The notes: generated by a model from the sequence alone, not told the origin. A DNA stretch of 64,000 nucleotides from Luteolibacter sp. LG18 (GCF_036322585.1 NZ_AP024600.1:496001-560000), one strand, 5' to 3'. Numbered from the stretch's first letter, positions 17,398 through 26,049 are shown. Made by a program: numbers and translations.

Positions 17398-18204
17398 ATG
17401 CGTGTCGCCCTTTCCTGCCTTGTGGCCCTCACCGGCTTTTCCGCCGCGCTCAGCGCCGAGGAGGCGACCAAGGGCGTCGACGTCGCCCTGGTGTCCGAAG
17501 TCGCCACGGTGACCGCTGCGAAGCCGTTCACAGTCGCCCTGAAGGTCCACCATCACCCGAAGTTCCACACGTATTGGAAGAACTCCGGCGTCGTCGGGGT
17601 GCCCATCAAACTGAAATGGCAGCTCCCGGAGGGATTCACCGCAGGTCCGATCCAGTGGCCCACACCGGAGCGGGTGATGATGGCGAAATATCCCGCCCAT
17701 GGCTACGAGCGGGACATCCTGCTGCTCGTCGAAATCACCCCGCCCGCCGTGGTGCCGGAGAAGGTGGAGCTGAAAGCCGAGGCCTCGTGGATGGCCTGTG
17801 CCGACGGCTGTTATCCGGGGAACAAAATCCTCACCCTCGATTTCCCCGCCACCGCGCAGACGGCCGAGATTGCCAAGGCCCGCGCCGAGCTTCCCCAGCC
17901 GCTGCAAGGGTGGACCGCCACCCTCGAATCCGCGAAGGACGCCGCCGAGATCCGGGTGAAGTTCACCCGCGCCAGCGGCAACGACGCCCAACCCGGCACG
18001 CTCTATTTCTTCTCCAGCGACGAACAGATCTCGTCCGATCCGCCCCAGAAGATCGAGCCGCTGGCCGACGGTTTCCGGCTGATCGCCCCGCGCTCCGAAT
18101 ACAGCCCGAAGAACAAGGCCAGCCTCCCCGGCGTGCTCGTCGGCGAGAAGCCGCTCGCACCGGGCGCAGGCACCGCGGCGACGGTGGAACCCGCTTACCC
18201 GTAA
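17398..18204 (+). CDS. Secreted DsbD N-terminal (alpha)-domain protein
   Basis: A 268-residue protein with a signal peptide (residues 1-20, ending FSAALSA). It is followed by an immunoglobulin-like DsbD N-terminal domain: PKFHTYWKNSGVVGVPIKLKW, GFTAGPIQWPTPER and the redox motif WMACADGCYPG (Cys134, Cys138). In DsbD this domain passes electrons from the membrane domain to periplasmic partners. Here neither the membrane domain nor the thioredoxin domain follows, so it is a stand-alone version that needs a reductant encoded elsewhere. ATG 17398 was chosen because it begins the signal peptide. Confidence 0.82.
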   Translation: MRVALSCLVALTGFSAALSAEEATKGVDVALVSEVATVTAAKPFTVALKVHHHPKFHTYWKNSGVVGVPIKLKWQLPEGFTAGPIQWPTPERVMMAKYPAHGYERDILLLVEITPPAVVPEKVELKAEASWMACADGCYPGNKILTLDFPATAQTAEIAKARAELPQPLQGWTATLESAKDAAEIRVKFTRASGNDAQPGTLYFFSSDEQISSDPPQKIEPLADGFRLIAPRSEYSPKNKASLPGVLVGEKPLAPGAGTAATVEPAYP

Positions 18205-18265
18205 GCGAAAACTGACAGGCATTTGGCCAGCCGTTTTGGGCAAATTGGCAATCGAAAGGATTTTA

Positions 18266-18278
18266 TGGCATTTTGCCA
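18266..18278. promoter_or_regulatory. Candidate operator palindrome upstream of the XylR-like regulator
   Basis: TGGCA-TTT-TGCCA is a perfect 5-bp inverted repeat 24 bases before the regulator's ATG. Two further TTGGC half-sites (TTGGCC near 18222, TTGGCA near 18245) lie in the same 98-base gap. The arrangement would suit autoregulation by the downstream protein; this is inference. Confidence 0.4.
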
Positions 18279-18302
18279 AAAAATCCCTGAAGCTGCCCCA
18301 TC

Positions 18303-19493
18303 ATGCTTGATGACGTGTCGCTCCCCCGGCGCTTCCGCGTTGGCGTCCGCCTGCCGGAATGGTCCACGGGATTCAGTTTCCGGATCTTCGCCGGACTGAC
18401 GGATTTCCAGCGCCAGAACGCACCGTTCCAATTGTTCTTCAATCAACCGAGCGGCGGCGACCTGCCCGCCACGGTGATCGATGAGACGTGGGATGGCGAC
18501 GGGCTGATCGTCTTCCGCTACACCGCCGAGGAGGGACGGGCATGGAAAGCACGCGGCATCTCCGTGGTGAATCTCAGCGCGGAAATCCCGGAGGGAGGCC
18601 CGGTGTTTCCAAGGGTCACGCTGGACAATGCCAAGGTCGGCGCGATGGCCGCCGATCACCTGGCCGCACTCGGGCTGCGCGACTTCTGCTACATCCACGA
18701 ATCCACCCGCCGTTATTCGGAGGCACGCTGGAAGGGTTTCGAAGAAGCCGTAAAGGCCGCGGGTGGCCGCAGCCACCGCATCGACATCCCTGTCTCCGCC
18801 TTCCCGGAGGACATCCGCGTCCGGCGTATCCGGGAAACCATGCGCGGCCCGCTCTCCAAGCTCCCCCGCCCCTGCGGCATCTTCACCAAGGACGACATCG
18901 CCGCGGTCTGGACCATCACCGCCCTCGCCGAACTGGGCATCCGTTGCCCCGAGGAAATGCCGGTGCTCGGCGTGGATGATGACATCGTCTTCTGCCACAC
19001 CACCCAGCCGCCGCTCAGCAGCATCTCCTACCCCGGCCGCCACATCGGCTTCGAAGCCGCTAAGCTCCTCCATCGCATGCTATCGGGAGAGGTCCCCAAA
19101 GGCACCGACCATCACCAGGCCATCGCCCCAGCCGGGGTCGTTTCCCGTGAATCGACCCGCCACGTGATTCTCAAGGACCCGGTGGTCACCAAGGCCCTGG
19201 CCGTGATCCGCCGCGAGGTGCCGCGGACCAACATCCAGGTCGCGGAAGTGGCACGGCTGTGCGGCGTCTCCCGCGAACTCCTGCGTCAACGCTTCCAGGA
19301 CCAGCTCCAATACAGCCCGAAGGACGAGATCAAGCGGCTGCGGCTGCGCCATCTCATCGAGGTCCTGACCACCACCGACTGGACGCTGGAAGCCATCGCC
19401 GAAAACTGCGGCTACTCCGGCGCGGAGGAAATCTGCCGCTTCATCAAGCGCAACACCGGCAAGACCACCGGCGAGATCCGGAAGGCGGTCTAG
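18303..19493 (+). CDS. XylR-like transcriptional regulator (periplasmic-binding-like sensor plus AraC HTH)
   Basis: A 396-residue DNA-binding regulator. Residues 10-275 form a LacI/GalR-type ligand-binding fold (GVRLPEWSTGFSFRI, DNAKVGAMAADHLAALGLRDF, FTKDDIAAVWTITALAELGIRCPEEMPVLGVDDD). The C-terminal 100 residues are an AraC-type double helix-turn-helix: VAEVARLCGVSRELLRQRFQ, then TLEAIAENCGYSGAEEICRFIKR. This is the XylR (xylose) regulator architecture, which is abundant in Verrucomicrobia for many sugars. The effector is unknown; no sugar-utilisation genes are adjacent. Confidence 0.9.
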   Translation: MLDDVSLPRRFRVGVRLPEWSTGFSFRIFAGLTDFQRQNAPFQLFFNQPSGGDLPATVIDETWDGDGLIVFRYTAEEGRAWKARGISVVNLSAEIPEGGPVFPRVTLDNAKVGAMAADHLAALGLRDFCYIHESTRRYSEARWKGFEEAVKAAGGRSHRIDIPVSAFPEDIRVRRIRETMRGPLSKLPRPCGIFTKDDIAAVWTITALAELGIRCPEEMPVLGVDDDIVFCHTTQPPLSSISYPGRHIGFEAAKLLHRMLSGEVPKGTDHHQAIAPAGVVSRESTRHVILKDPVVTKALAVIRREVPRTNIQVAEVARLCGVSRELLRQRFQDQLQYSPKDEIKRLRLRHLIEVLTTTDWTLEAIAENCGYSGAEEICRFIKRNTGKTTGEIRKAV

Positions 19494-19501
19494 CCACCCA
19501 C

Positions 19502-19536
19502 AAAAAAACGGCCGCCCGCGCGAGCGGACGACCGTT
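19502..19536 (-). terminator. Intrinsic terminator of glnA
   Basis: A 13-bp stem (19507-19519 with 19524-19536) that pairs fully if G-U pairs are allowed on the minus-strand RNA, closed by a 4-base loop and followed by seven T on that strand. It sits 26 bases past the glnA stop, between the convergent regulator and glnA. Confidence 0.8.
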
Positions 19537-19562
19537 CTTGAAGCAATAAAGACGCGTCAATC

Positions 19563-20579
19563 TCAGGCGGTCGGAACTTCCGAGATCGTCTTGAGAACGC
19601 GGCCGGCGATCGCGTACGGGTCGCCCTGGGAGTTCGGACGGCGGTCTTCGAGGTAACCCTTGTAGCCGTTGTTCACGAAGCTGTGCGGGATACGGATCGA
19701 GGCACCGCGGTCGGCCACGCCGTAGGAGAACTTGTCGATGGACTGGGTCTCGTGCAGGCCGGTGAGGCGGAGGTGGTTGTCCGGACCGTAGACGGCGATG
19801 TGCTCGTCGCGGTTCTTGTCGAAGGCAGCCATGAGCTTCTCGAAGTACTCCTTGCCGCCGACTTCACGCATGTGCTCGGTGGAGAAGTTGCAGTGCATGC
19901 CGGAACCGTTCCAGTCGCCCTTGATCGGCTTGCAATGGAACTCGACGTCGAGGCCGTAGGATTCGCAAAGGCGGAGGAGGATGTAGCGGGCCACCCAGAT
20001 TTCGTCGGCGGCGCGCTTGGAGCCCTTGCCGAAGATCTGGAATTCCCACTGGCCCTTCGCCACTTCGGCGTTGATGCCTTCGTGGTTGATGCCAGCGTCC
20101 AAGCAGAGGTCGAGGTGCTCCTCGACGATCTGGCGGGCGACGTCACCGACGTTCTTGAAGCCGACGCCGGTGTAGTACTCACCCTGCGGAGCCGGGTAGC
20201 CTTCCTTCGGGAAACCGAGGGGCTTGCCGTTCTCATAGAGGAAATATTCCTGCTCGAAGCCGAACCAGGTGCCCACGTCGTCGAGGATGGTGGCGCGGGT
20301 GTTGGACGGGTGCGGGGTGACGCCGTCCGGCATCATGACTTCGCACATCACGAGGGCACCATTGATGCGGGTGCTGTCCGGGTAGATGGCGACCGGCTTG
20401 AGCACGCAGTCCGAGCTGCGGCCTTCGGCCTGCTGGGTGGAGGAACCGTCGAAGCCCCAGTTCGGAAGCTGCTCGAGGGTCGGGAAGGATTCGAACTCCT
20501 TGATCTGGGTCTTGCTACGAAGGTTCGGAACGGGGGTGTAGCCGTCGAGCCAGATATACTCCAATTTGAACTTGGGCAT
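19563..20579 (-). CDS. glnA: Glutamine synthetase, type II (eukaryotic-like)
   Basis: A 338-residue enzyme that makes glutamine from glutamate, ammonia and ATP. The beta-grasp N-domain (YIWLDGY, then NWGFDGSSTQQAEGRSSD) and catalytic domain (FGFEQEYFL, INAEVAKGQWEFQI, PIKGDWNGSGMHCNFSTEHMR, NHLRLTGLHET, DRGASIRIP) follow the GSII pattern. GSI enzymes are about 470 residues and have an adenylylation loop; that loop is absent here. Length equals that of plant/animal-type GSII. The gene is monocistronic, with a terminator downstream and a 312-base divergent region upstream. Confidence 0.92.
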   Translation of the reverse strand: MPKFKLEYIWLDGYTPVPNLRSKTQIKEFESFPTLEQLPNWGFDGSSTQQAEGRSSDCVLKPVAIYPDSTRINGALVMCEVMMPDGVTPHPSNTRATILDDVGTWFGFEQEYFLYENGKPLGFPKEGYPAPQGEYYTGVGFKNVGDVARQIVEEHLDLCLDAGINHEGINAEVAKGQWEFQIFGKGSKRAADEIWVARYILLRLCESYGLDVEFHCKPIKGDWNGSGMHCNFSTEHMREVGGKEYFEKLMAAFDKNRDEHIAVYGPDNHLRLTGLHETQSIDKFSYGVADRGASIRIPHSFVNNGYKGYLEDRRPNSQGDPYAIAGRVLKTISEVPTA

Positions 20580-20891
20580 CGATGTGGTGGTTGTTGTTTG
20601 CGGATTCGCGGATGATTCGAGGGCGCGTTAGACCTCACGGACCATCGCGCCCACGGGCGGCTAAAAAGCAATTCCCGGGCCAATCCGCAACTGAATCCTG
20701 ATTTTTTCGGGCATGTGGAAGACGTGACCTGCGGATTTCCACCGCTAGTCCGGCCACCATAAGGACAGGAGAAGCGGGCCGGAGGAAAGGAGGAGGAGTT
20801 CCGTAACCCCTTTATTTCGCATCGATGGTTCATCGATACGGACTGGAATAGAGTTGTTCGAAGCGACGTTCCCAAAGCAAAATCCGCCTGC
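20580..20891. promoter_or_regulatory. Divergent intergenic region between glnA and the HSP90-like gene
   Basis: 312 bases without a gene. It must hold the promoters of both divergent genes, though no clear -35/-10 pair stands out. A perfect palindrome ATCGATG-GTT-CATCGAT lies at 20821-20837, about 55 bases before the HSP90-like ATG, and could be an operator or 5' UTR hairpin. A purine-rich stretch (GGAGGAAAGGAGGAGGAG) lies around 20780-20800. Confidence 0.4.
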
Positions 20892-22700
20892 ATGGCGGCT
20901 TCTCCTCAACAGCGTTTCCAAGTGGATCTCGCCGGGATTCTCAGCGTCCTTTCCGAGCACCTTTACAGCACGCCGACAGTGGCGTTTCGCGAACTGCTCC
21001 AGAACAGCACGGACGCAATCTCAGCCCGAACCTCGCTGCAACCGGCCCACCGGGGAGCGATCACCATCGAATGGATCGACGACAAGGAATCGCCCACGCT
21101 GGTGGTCGAGGACAACGGAATCGGCCTGACGGAGGACGAGGTGCACCTTTTCCTCGCCACCATCGGGGGCTCCTCGAAGCGGACCGGAAAACAGGGCGAC
21201 CGGGAGAAGTTCATCGGGCAGTTTGGGATCGGCCTGCTCTCGTGCTTCGTGCTCAGCGATGAAATCGTGCTGATCACGCGCTCCGCAGCCGACGAAGATG
21301 CTCCCGCGGTTGAATGGCGGGGACGCGGCGACGGCACCTACCACGTGCGGGCGCTTGAAACCAAACACCCCGCCGGCACCCGTTTGTATCTAAAGATCAA
21401 GGCATCGCAGACCAAACTTTGCTCACCGCGCATGCTCAAGGACTGGTTCTCGCACTACGGCGAATACCTTCCGATCTCCATCGAACTGCACGCGGGCGGT
21501 CAGTCCGGTCGCATCACGAATACCGAAGCGCCCTGGGACAACGGCGGCCTGCCCGCCATGAATCAGAAGGCGATGTGGGAAGCCGGAACCGGCTATTTTG
21601 GATCGGAGTTCATCGACATGGTCCCGATCTCCTCCGCAAAAGGCGGCTTGGCCGGGGTGGCGTTCATTTCCGTGCAGTCCCGGAGCCTCCATTCGAAGCC
21701 GCGGCACCGCCTCTACCTGAAGGGCATGCTGCTTTCCGACCACACGGAGGGCATTGTGCCTGACTGGGCGGTGTTCGTGAACGTCCTGGCCAACACCACC
21801 AAGCTCCAACCGACGGCCTCGCGCGAGTCCCTTATGGAGGGCCCGGCCTTGGACGACACCCGGGAGGAAATCGGGGACTGCATCCTGGCCTACCTCCGCC
21901 GCCTCGCCGTCAGTGACGAGGCCAAGCTCGCCGTGATCATCCAGACCCATCATCTGGCGCTCAAGTCGCTCGCGCTTGAGGACAGTGATGTCCTGCACTT
22001 CTTCGCGCCCTGGTTTCAGTTCGAAACCTCCCAGGGCCGCATGAGCTTCGAGGAAATCCGGCGGCAGGACAGCCCCCGGTATTGCATCTCGGTGGACCGC
22101 TATCGACAGCTTGCACCCGTGGCAGCCGCCGAAAACCGCTGCCTCATCAACGCCGGCTACGTCTTCGATGCCGAGCTCATGAGCGCCTTGGCCGCGGAGC
22201 TCCCGGATCTCGGCCTGGAGGAAATCAGCGCCATGAGCTTCACCGACCAGCTCGGCGAGCTCGCCACCGGCAAGGCCCACCTCTTCGAGGACCTCGTCGA
22301 GGCTGCCGCAGCGGCACTGCGCCCGCACCAGTGCCGTGTGGAGGCACGTCATTTCCAGCCGGCCACCCTGCCCGTGCTCTATGTTCAAAATGACGCGGCC
22401 CATTCGAAACGCGCTCTGGAGCAGTCCCAGGAGGATGCCGACGGCTTTTTCAGTTCGCTGCTCGGTGACATCAGCGCCCGCTTCGCGGAGGATGCTTACC
22501 ATGTCTGCTATCTGAACGCCGCAAATCCACTCATCCAGCGCCTGACGAACGTCAAAGACCGCCAGCGCCTGCTCGTCATCACCGAAGTCCTTTATCTCCA
22601 GGCCCTCCTCCTCGGCCAGTATCCCATCACCTCCAAAGAAACCCGCCTCTTGTCCGACGGGCTGCTCCAGCTCATCGAAATGGGGGTCTCGACCCACTGA
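20892..22700 (+). CDS. Divergent HSP90-family ATPase/chaperone
   Basis: A 602-residue protein with a GHKL-type N-terminal ATPase domain. Visible motifs are FRELLQNSTDAI (Glu34, Asn38), VVEDNGIGLT (Asp74) and IGQFGIGLLS (109-117), all diagnostic of HSP90. The middle domain has a recognisable RLYLKGMLLSD segment and the NTTKLQPTASRESL arginine-containing region. The C-terminal part (from about 380) is poorly conserved and no charged linker is seen. It resembles the ~600-residue bacterial 'HSP90 family protein' group rather than canonical HtpG. It starts a three-gene cluster with a helical-repeat protein four bases downstream and a PP2C phosphatase. Confidence 0.88.
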   Translation: MAASPQQRFQVDLAGILSVLSEHLYSTPTVAFRELLQNSTDAISARTSLQPAHRGAITIEWIDDKESPTLVVEDNGIGLTEDEVHLFLATIGGSSKRTGKQGDREKFIGQFGIGLLSCFVLSDEIVLITRSAADEDAPAVEWRGRGDGTYHVRALETKHPAGTRLYLKIKASQTKLCSPRMLKDWFSHYGEYLPISIELHAGGQSGRITNTEAPWDNGGLPAMNQKAMWEAGTGYFGSEFIDMVPISSAKGGLAGVAFISVQSRSLHSKPRHRLYLKGMLLSDHTEGIVPDWAVFVNVLANTTKLQPTASRESLMEGPALDDTREEIGDCILAYLRRLAVSDEAKLAVIIQTHHLALKSLALEDSDVLHFFAPWFQFETSQGRMSFEEIRRQDSPRYCISVDRYRQLAPVAAAENRCLINAGYVFDAELMSALAAELPDLGLEEISAMSFTDQLGELATGKAHLFEDLVEAAAAALRPHQCRVEARHFQPATLPVLYVQNDAAHSKRALEQSQEDADGFFSSLLGDISARFAEDAYHVCYLNAANPLIQRLTNVKDRQRLLVITEVLYLQALLLGQYPITSKETRLLSDGLLQLIEMGVSTH

Positions 22701-22704
22701 CACC

Positions 22705-23787
22705 ATGACGGAAATCCGGCCTCTCCTCCACCAAGTCAAACAAATGCCCCATGGCTCCGCCAAGGTCGAGGCGGCCCGCGAGCTGTGGAATCTCGCCAGC
22801 CGGGACGAGGATCCCTCGCTGCGCTTTGAGGTGCTCGGGGAAATCCTCCAAGCGGCTCTCTTCGGCGGTGCCACGGATTTCTTCCTCGCGTTGATGCCCC
22901 AGATGGCCCGCCTCAAACGGGACCATCCCGAGGCCGTCAATCCGTTCACCTATTTGTGGCGCTTCAAGTGGCTCACCCATAATCTTGAAAACTATCCCGA
23001 GGTGCCACTCGATCGCATCCGCCAGGCGGAGGCCGAGTATGAACGGGAATTGCGGAATGCCGGTGGCAGCGAACGCACCGCCATTTATATCCGATGGAAG
23101 AATGCGATCGCCATGGGGCGGCTTGATGACACGGACCCGCTCCGCGAGCAGTTCCTGAGCATGCAAAGGGATGAGCACGCGGACTGCCTCGCCTGCGAAG
23201 CCGACGAGCTCGTCCGGGATGCCGCTCGCCGTGGCGATCACGCGGAAGCGTGCAAGCGGGCCAAGGCCATTTTGGCGGGCTGGATGCGTTGCGCGGAGGT
23301 TCCCCACCTGACCCTCCCTCATCTGGCGATCTCCGCCGAATTGAATGGCGAGCCGGACAACGCCCTCTCCCACCACCGGAAAGGCTACCCGCTCATCCGC
23401 TCGAACATCCAGTTTGTTGGCGAGGTGGGCATTCACATGGCCTACCTGGCTGCCAGCGGCCAAATCGAACGCGGGACACGGCTCCTCAAGACGCATATCG
23501 GCTGGCTGGAGCAAAACCGGAATCCCAAATCGCACTACCACTTTCTGCTCGGCGCGACCGCCGTGTGCCAGGCACTCGCCGGAAAGCAGCAAGGTGCCGT
23601 GAAACTGCCCTTGCCCTCCAAATGGCTCGTGGCCTGGGGCGACAAGCCGCTTTCACCTGCGGACCTCGCTGAACGGTTCGAGCAGGAAGGCAGGACCCTC
23701 GCCGCGGCCTTCGACCGCCGGAACGGAAATTCGTGGCACAGCGACCATTTCGACCAGACACTTGCCAGGATACGGGAACGGAATTAG
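22705..23787 (+). CDS. Helical-repeat (TPR-like) protein of the HSP90 module
   Basis: A 360-residue, mostly alpha-helical protein without signal peptide or membrane segments. The repeated helix pairs, such as AARELWNLASRDEDPSLRFEVL, CEADELVRDAARRGDHAEACKRAKAIL, HLAISAELNGEPDNALSHHRKG and AYLAASGQIERGTRLLKTHI, look like degenerate tetratricopeptide units. Given its position four bases after the HSP90-like stop, it is probably a partner or co-chaperone of that ATPase, since TPR proteins classically bind HSP90. I do not recognise a named family. Confidence 0.65.
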   Translation: MTEIRPLLHQVKQMPHGSAKVEAARELWNLASRDEDPSLRFEVLGEILQAALFGGATDFFLALMPQMARLKRDHPEAVNPFTYLWRFKWLTHNLENYPEVPLDRIRQAEAEYERELRNAGGSERTAIYIRWKNAIAMGRLDDTDPLREQFLSMQRDEHADCLACEADELVRDAARRGDHAEACKRAKAILAGWMRCAEVPHLTLPHLAISAELNGEPDNALSHHRKGYPLIRSNIQFVGEVGIHMAYLAASGQIERGTRLLKTHIGWLEQNRNPKSHYHFLLGATAVCQALAGKQQGAVKLPLPSKWLVAWGDKPLSPADLAERFEQEGRTLAAAFDRRNGNSWHSDHFDQTLARIRERN

Positions 23788-23801
23788 CGCCTTCTTCCTC
23801 C

Positions 23802-24629
23802 ATGGACTCCGCTCCAGACACCTTACCACCCGCCATCCTCCGTTGGTCCGGCATGACCCATCCCGGCCGGTTCCGGGCGAACAACGAGGATGCCTTCCTC
23901 GCCCTGACCTTCGACGCCCGCGAGTTCCACTACCTCGGCAAAAACGGCCACGGCTCGATGGCGCAATCCGACTACGTGTTCGCCGTGAGCGACGGCATGG
24001 GCGGCGCGAAATCCGGCGAGTTCGCGAGCAAGATCGCCGTGGAGAAGATCACCCGCCTGCTCCCGAAAAGCTTCGGCATGGCCGCCCAACACCTCGACGC
24101 GGGCTTCGAGGACGTGCTCGGCGAGCTATTCGACAGCATCCACGCCGCGATCGTCGATCTCGGCCGCCACTACGAGGAATGCCACGGCATGGGAGCGACC
24201 CTCAGCCTCGGCTGGTTCATGCCCGGCTGGCTGTGTTTCTGCCACATCGGCGACAGCCGGATCTACTACCTGCCGAAGGACGGCGAAATGATCCAGATCA
24301 CCCACGACCACTCCCACGTCGGCTGGCTGCGCCGCGCTGGCAAGATCAACGAGCGCGAGGCCCGCGGCCATCCGCACCGCCATGCCCTGTCCCAGGCTCT
24401 CGGCGGCGGCCAGAAAACCATCGATCCCCATATCGGCCGCGTAGCCTACCAGCCCGGCGACCGTTTCCTGATCTGCTCGGACGGGCTGGTGGACGGCCTC
24501 TGGGACCGCCGGATGGCGGAAATCGCCCGCGGCGAGCTGGATGCCTCCCGTCTGGTGCTGGACGCGGTGATGGAATCCGGTCGGGACAACACCACGGCTC
24601 TCCTGATCGAAGTCGCCGAGACCGAATGA
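23802..24629 (+). CDS. PP2C-family protein serine/threonine phosphatase
   Basis: A 275-residue metal-dependent phosphatase. The PP2C motifs are in order: RANNEDAF (Asn28, Asp30), FAVSDGMGGAKSGEFAS (Asp64), GMGATLSLGWF, CHIGDSRIYY, QALGGG, FLICSDGLVDGLW and GRDNTTALLIEV. It is soluble and has no extra sensory domain. ATG 23802, 14 bases after the TPR-like gene, fits the domain start. Its place in the HSP90/TPR cluster suggests control by reversible phosphorylation, but no cognate kinase lies in the cluster. Confidence 0.92.
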   Translation: MDSAPDTLPPAILRWSGMTHPGRFRANNEDAFLALTFDAREFHYLGKNGHGSMAQSDYVFAVSDGMGGAKSGEFASKIAVEKITRLLPKSFGMAAQHLDAGFEDVLGELFDSIHAAIVDLGRHYEECHGMGATLSLGWFMPGWLCFCHIGDSRIYYLPKDGEMIQITHDHSHVGWLRRAGKINEREARGHPHRHALSQALGGGQKTIDPHIGRVAYQPGDRFLICSDGLVDGLWDRRMAEIARGELDASRLVLDAVMESGRDNTTALLIEVAETE

Positions 24630-24639
24630 CGGTCCGCCC

Positions 24640-24668
24640 ATAGGTCCTATAAGTCCTATAGGACCTAT
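24640..24668. repeat. Perfect 12-bp inverted repeat 'ataggtcctata' between the PP2C gene and lysA
   Basis: Arms 24640-24651 and 24657-24668 are perfectly complementary, with a 5-base loop AGTCC. The word GTCCTATA also repeats directly inside. It follows the PP2C stop by ten bases and could end the HSP90 operon, but there is no T-run after it. Similar TATAGGTCC palindromes are, from memory, widespread in verrucomicrobial intergenic DNA. Confidence 0.7.
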
Positions 24669-24745
24669 CCCTCCACCCGGCAGCCTGCCACCGCTCGACT
24701 CTTCGCGCTTGGCACCCGCTCCCCGGCGTCTAAAACAGCCGTCCC

Positions 24746-26032
24746 ATGCACGGTTTCGCTTACAAGAACGGCTCCCTTTTCTGTGAGAACGTCGACCTCC
24801 AGGCGCTCGCGGAGACCCACGGCACCCCGCTCTACGTCTATTCCGCGAACACGATCCTCGATCACTTCCGCCGCCTCGACCAAGCGCTCGCCGGAATCGA
24901 CCACGAGGTGGCCTACGCGGTGAAAGCGAACTCCAACCTTTCCGTGCTGCGCCTGCTGGCCAAGGAAGGCGCCGGTTTCGACATCGTCTCCGGCGGTGAA
25001 CTCTACCGCGTGATCAAGGCCGGCGGCGATCCGGCCCACTGCACCTTCGCCGGTGTCGGCAAGACCCGTGCGGAAATCGAATACGCGCTCCAGCAGGGCA
25101 TCTACTCCTTCAACGTCGAAAGCGAAGCCGAGCTGCGCTACATCGACCAGGTCGCCGGTGAACTCGGCGTGATCGCCCCTGTCGCCGTCCGCGTGAACCC
25201 GAACGTCGACGCGAAGACCCACAAGTACATCTCCACCGGCAAGTCCGAGAACAAGTTCGGCGTGGACTTCGGTTTCATCGAGGAGGTCTACGACCGCGCC
25301 TCGAAGGAGCTGAAGAACGTCAAGCTGCGTGGCCTGCAAATGCACATCGGCTCCCAGCTCACCTCCGTCGACCCCTTCGTGGAAGCGGTCAAGAAGGTCG
25401 CCCCGCTCGCCACCGCGCTGAAGGAAAAGCACGGCATCGAGTTCTGGTCGATCGGCGGTGGCATCGGCATCGTCTACCGTGAGTCGCTGGAGTCCGGCGC
25501 GCAGGATTGGTGGGACCACCAGGCCGACGCGGACCGCCCGCTCACCATCGAGCAATACGGTGCCTCCGTCGTCCCGCTGATCAAGGACCTCGGTCTGAAG
25601 ATCCTCCTTGAGCCCGGCCGCTACATCGTGGGCAACGCCGGAGTGCTGCTCACCCACTGCCTCTACGAGAAGAAGGGCACCGCGAAGACCTTCAAGATCG
25701 TGGACGCCGGCATGAACGACCTGATCCGCCCGGCCCTCTATGAAGGCCACCACGAGATCGTGCCGCTGAAGCAGGCCGGTCCGGAGCGCCTCAAGGTCGA
25801 CGTCGTCGGCCCGATCTGCGAAAGCGGCGACTTCTTCTGCCAGGACCGCGAGCTGCCGGACTTCCAGCCGGGCGAGACCGTCGCCCTGATGAGCGCCGGT
25901 GCCTACGGCTTCGTGATGGCCTCGAACTACAACACCCGCCCGCTGCCGGCCGAGATCCTCGTCGATGGCGGCACGGCCACCGTGGTCCGCAAGCGCCAGA
26001 CACTCGACGACCTCCTCGTCGGCGAACTCTGA
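24746..26032 (+). CDS. lysA: Diaminopimelate decarboxylase
   Basis: A 428-residue PLP-dependent, alanine-racemase-fold enzyme that decarboxylates meso-diaminopimelate to L-lysine. The PLP-binding Lys60 is in YAVKANSNL. Downstream are GAGFDIVSGGEL, GLQMHIGSQL, a glycine-rich phosphate-binding GGGIGI, EPGRYIVGNAG, and GPICESGDFF with the active-site Cys contributed across the dimer. It fits with the meso-DAP-type MurE encoded at 44-45.5 kb. It is followed by a strong terminator. Confidence 0.96.
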   Translation: MHGFAYKNGSLFCENVDLQALAETHGTPLYVYSANTILDHFRRLDQALAGIDHEVAYAVKANSNLSVLRLLAKEGAGFDIVSGGELYRVIKAGGDPAHCTFAGVGKTRAEIEYALQQGIYSFNVESEAELRYIDQVAGELGVIAPVAVRVNPNVDAKTHKYISTGKSENKFGVDFGFIEEVYDRASKELKNVKLRGLQMHIGSQLTSVDPFVEAVKKVAPLATALKEKHGIEFWSIGGGIGIVYRESLESGAQDWWDHQADADRPLTIEQYGASVVPLIKDLGLKILLEPGRYIVGNAGVLLTHCLYEKKGTAKTFKIVDAGMNDLIRPALYEGHHEIVPLKQAGPERLKVDVVGPICESGDFFCQDRELPDFQPGETVALMSAGAYGFVMASNYNTRPLPAEILVDGGTATVVRKRQTLDDLLVGEL

Positions 26033-26049
26033 ACGGTTGCCAGGTTTCC

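Noticed and set aside
20892-22700. Calling the HSP90-like gene htpG
   Set aside because: The N-terminal motifs fit HSP90, but the C-terminal half does not follow canonical HtpG, so the symbol would be misleading.
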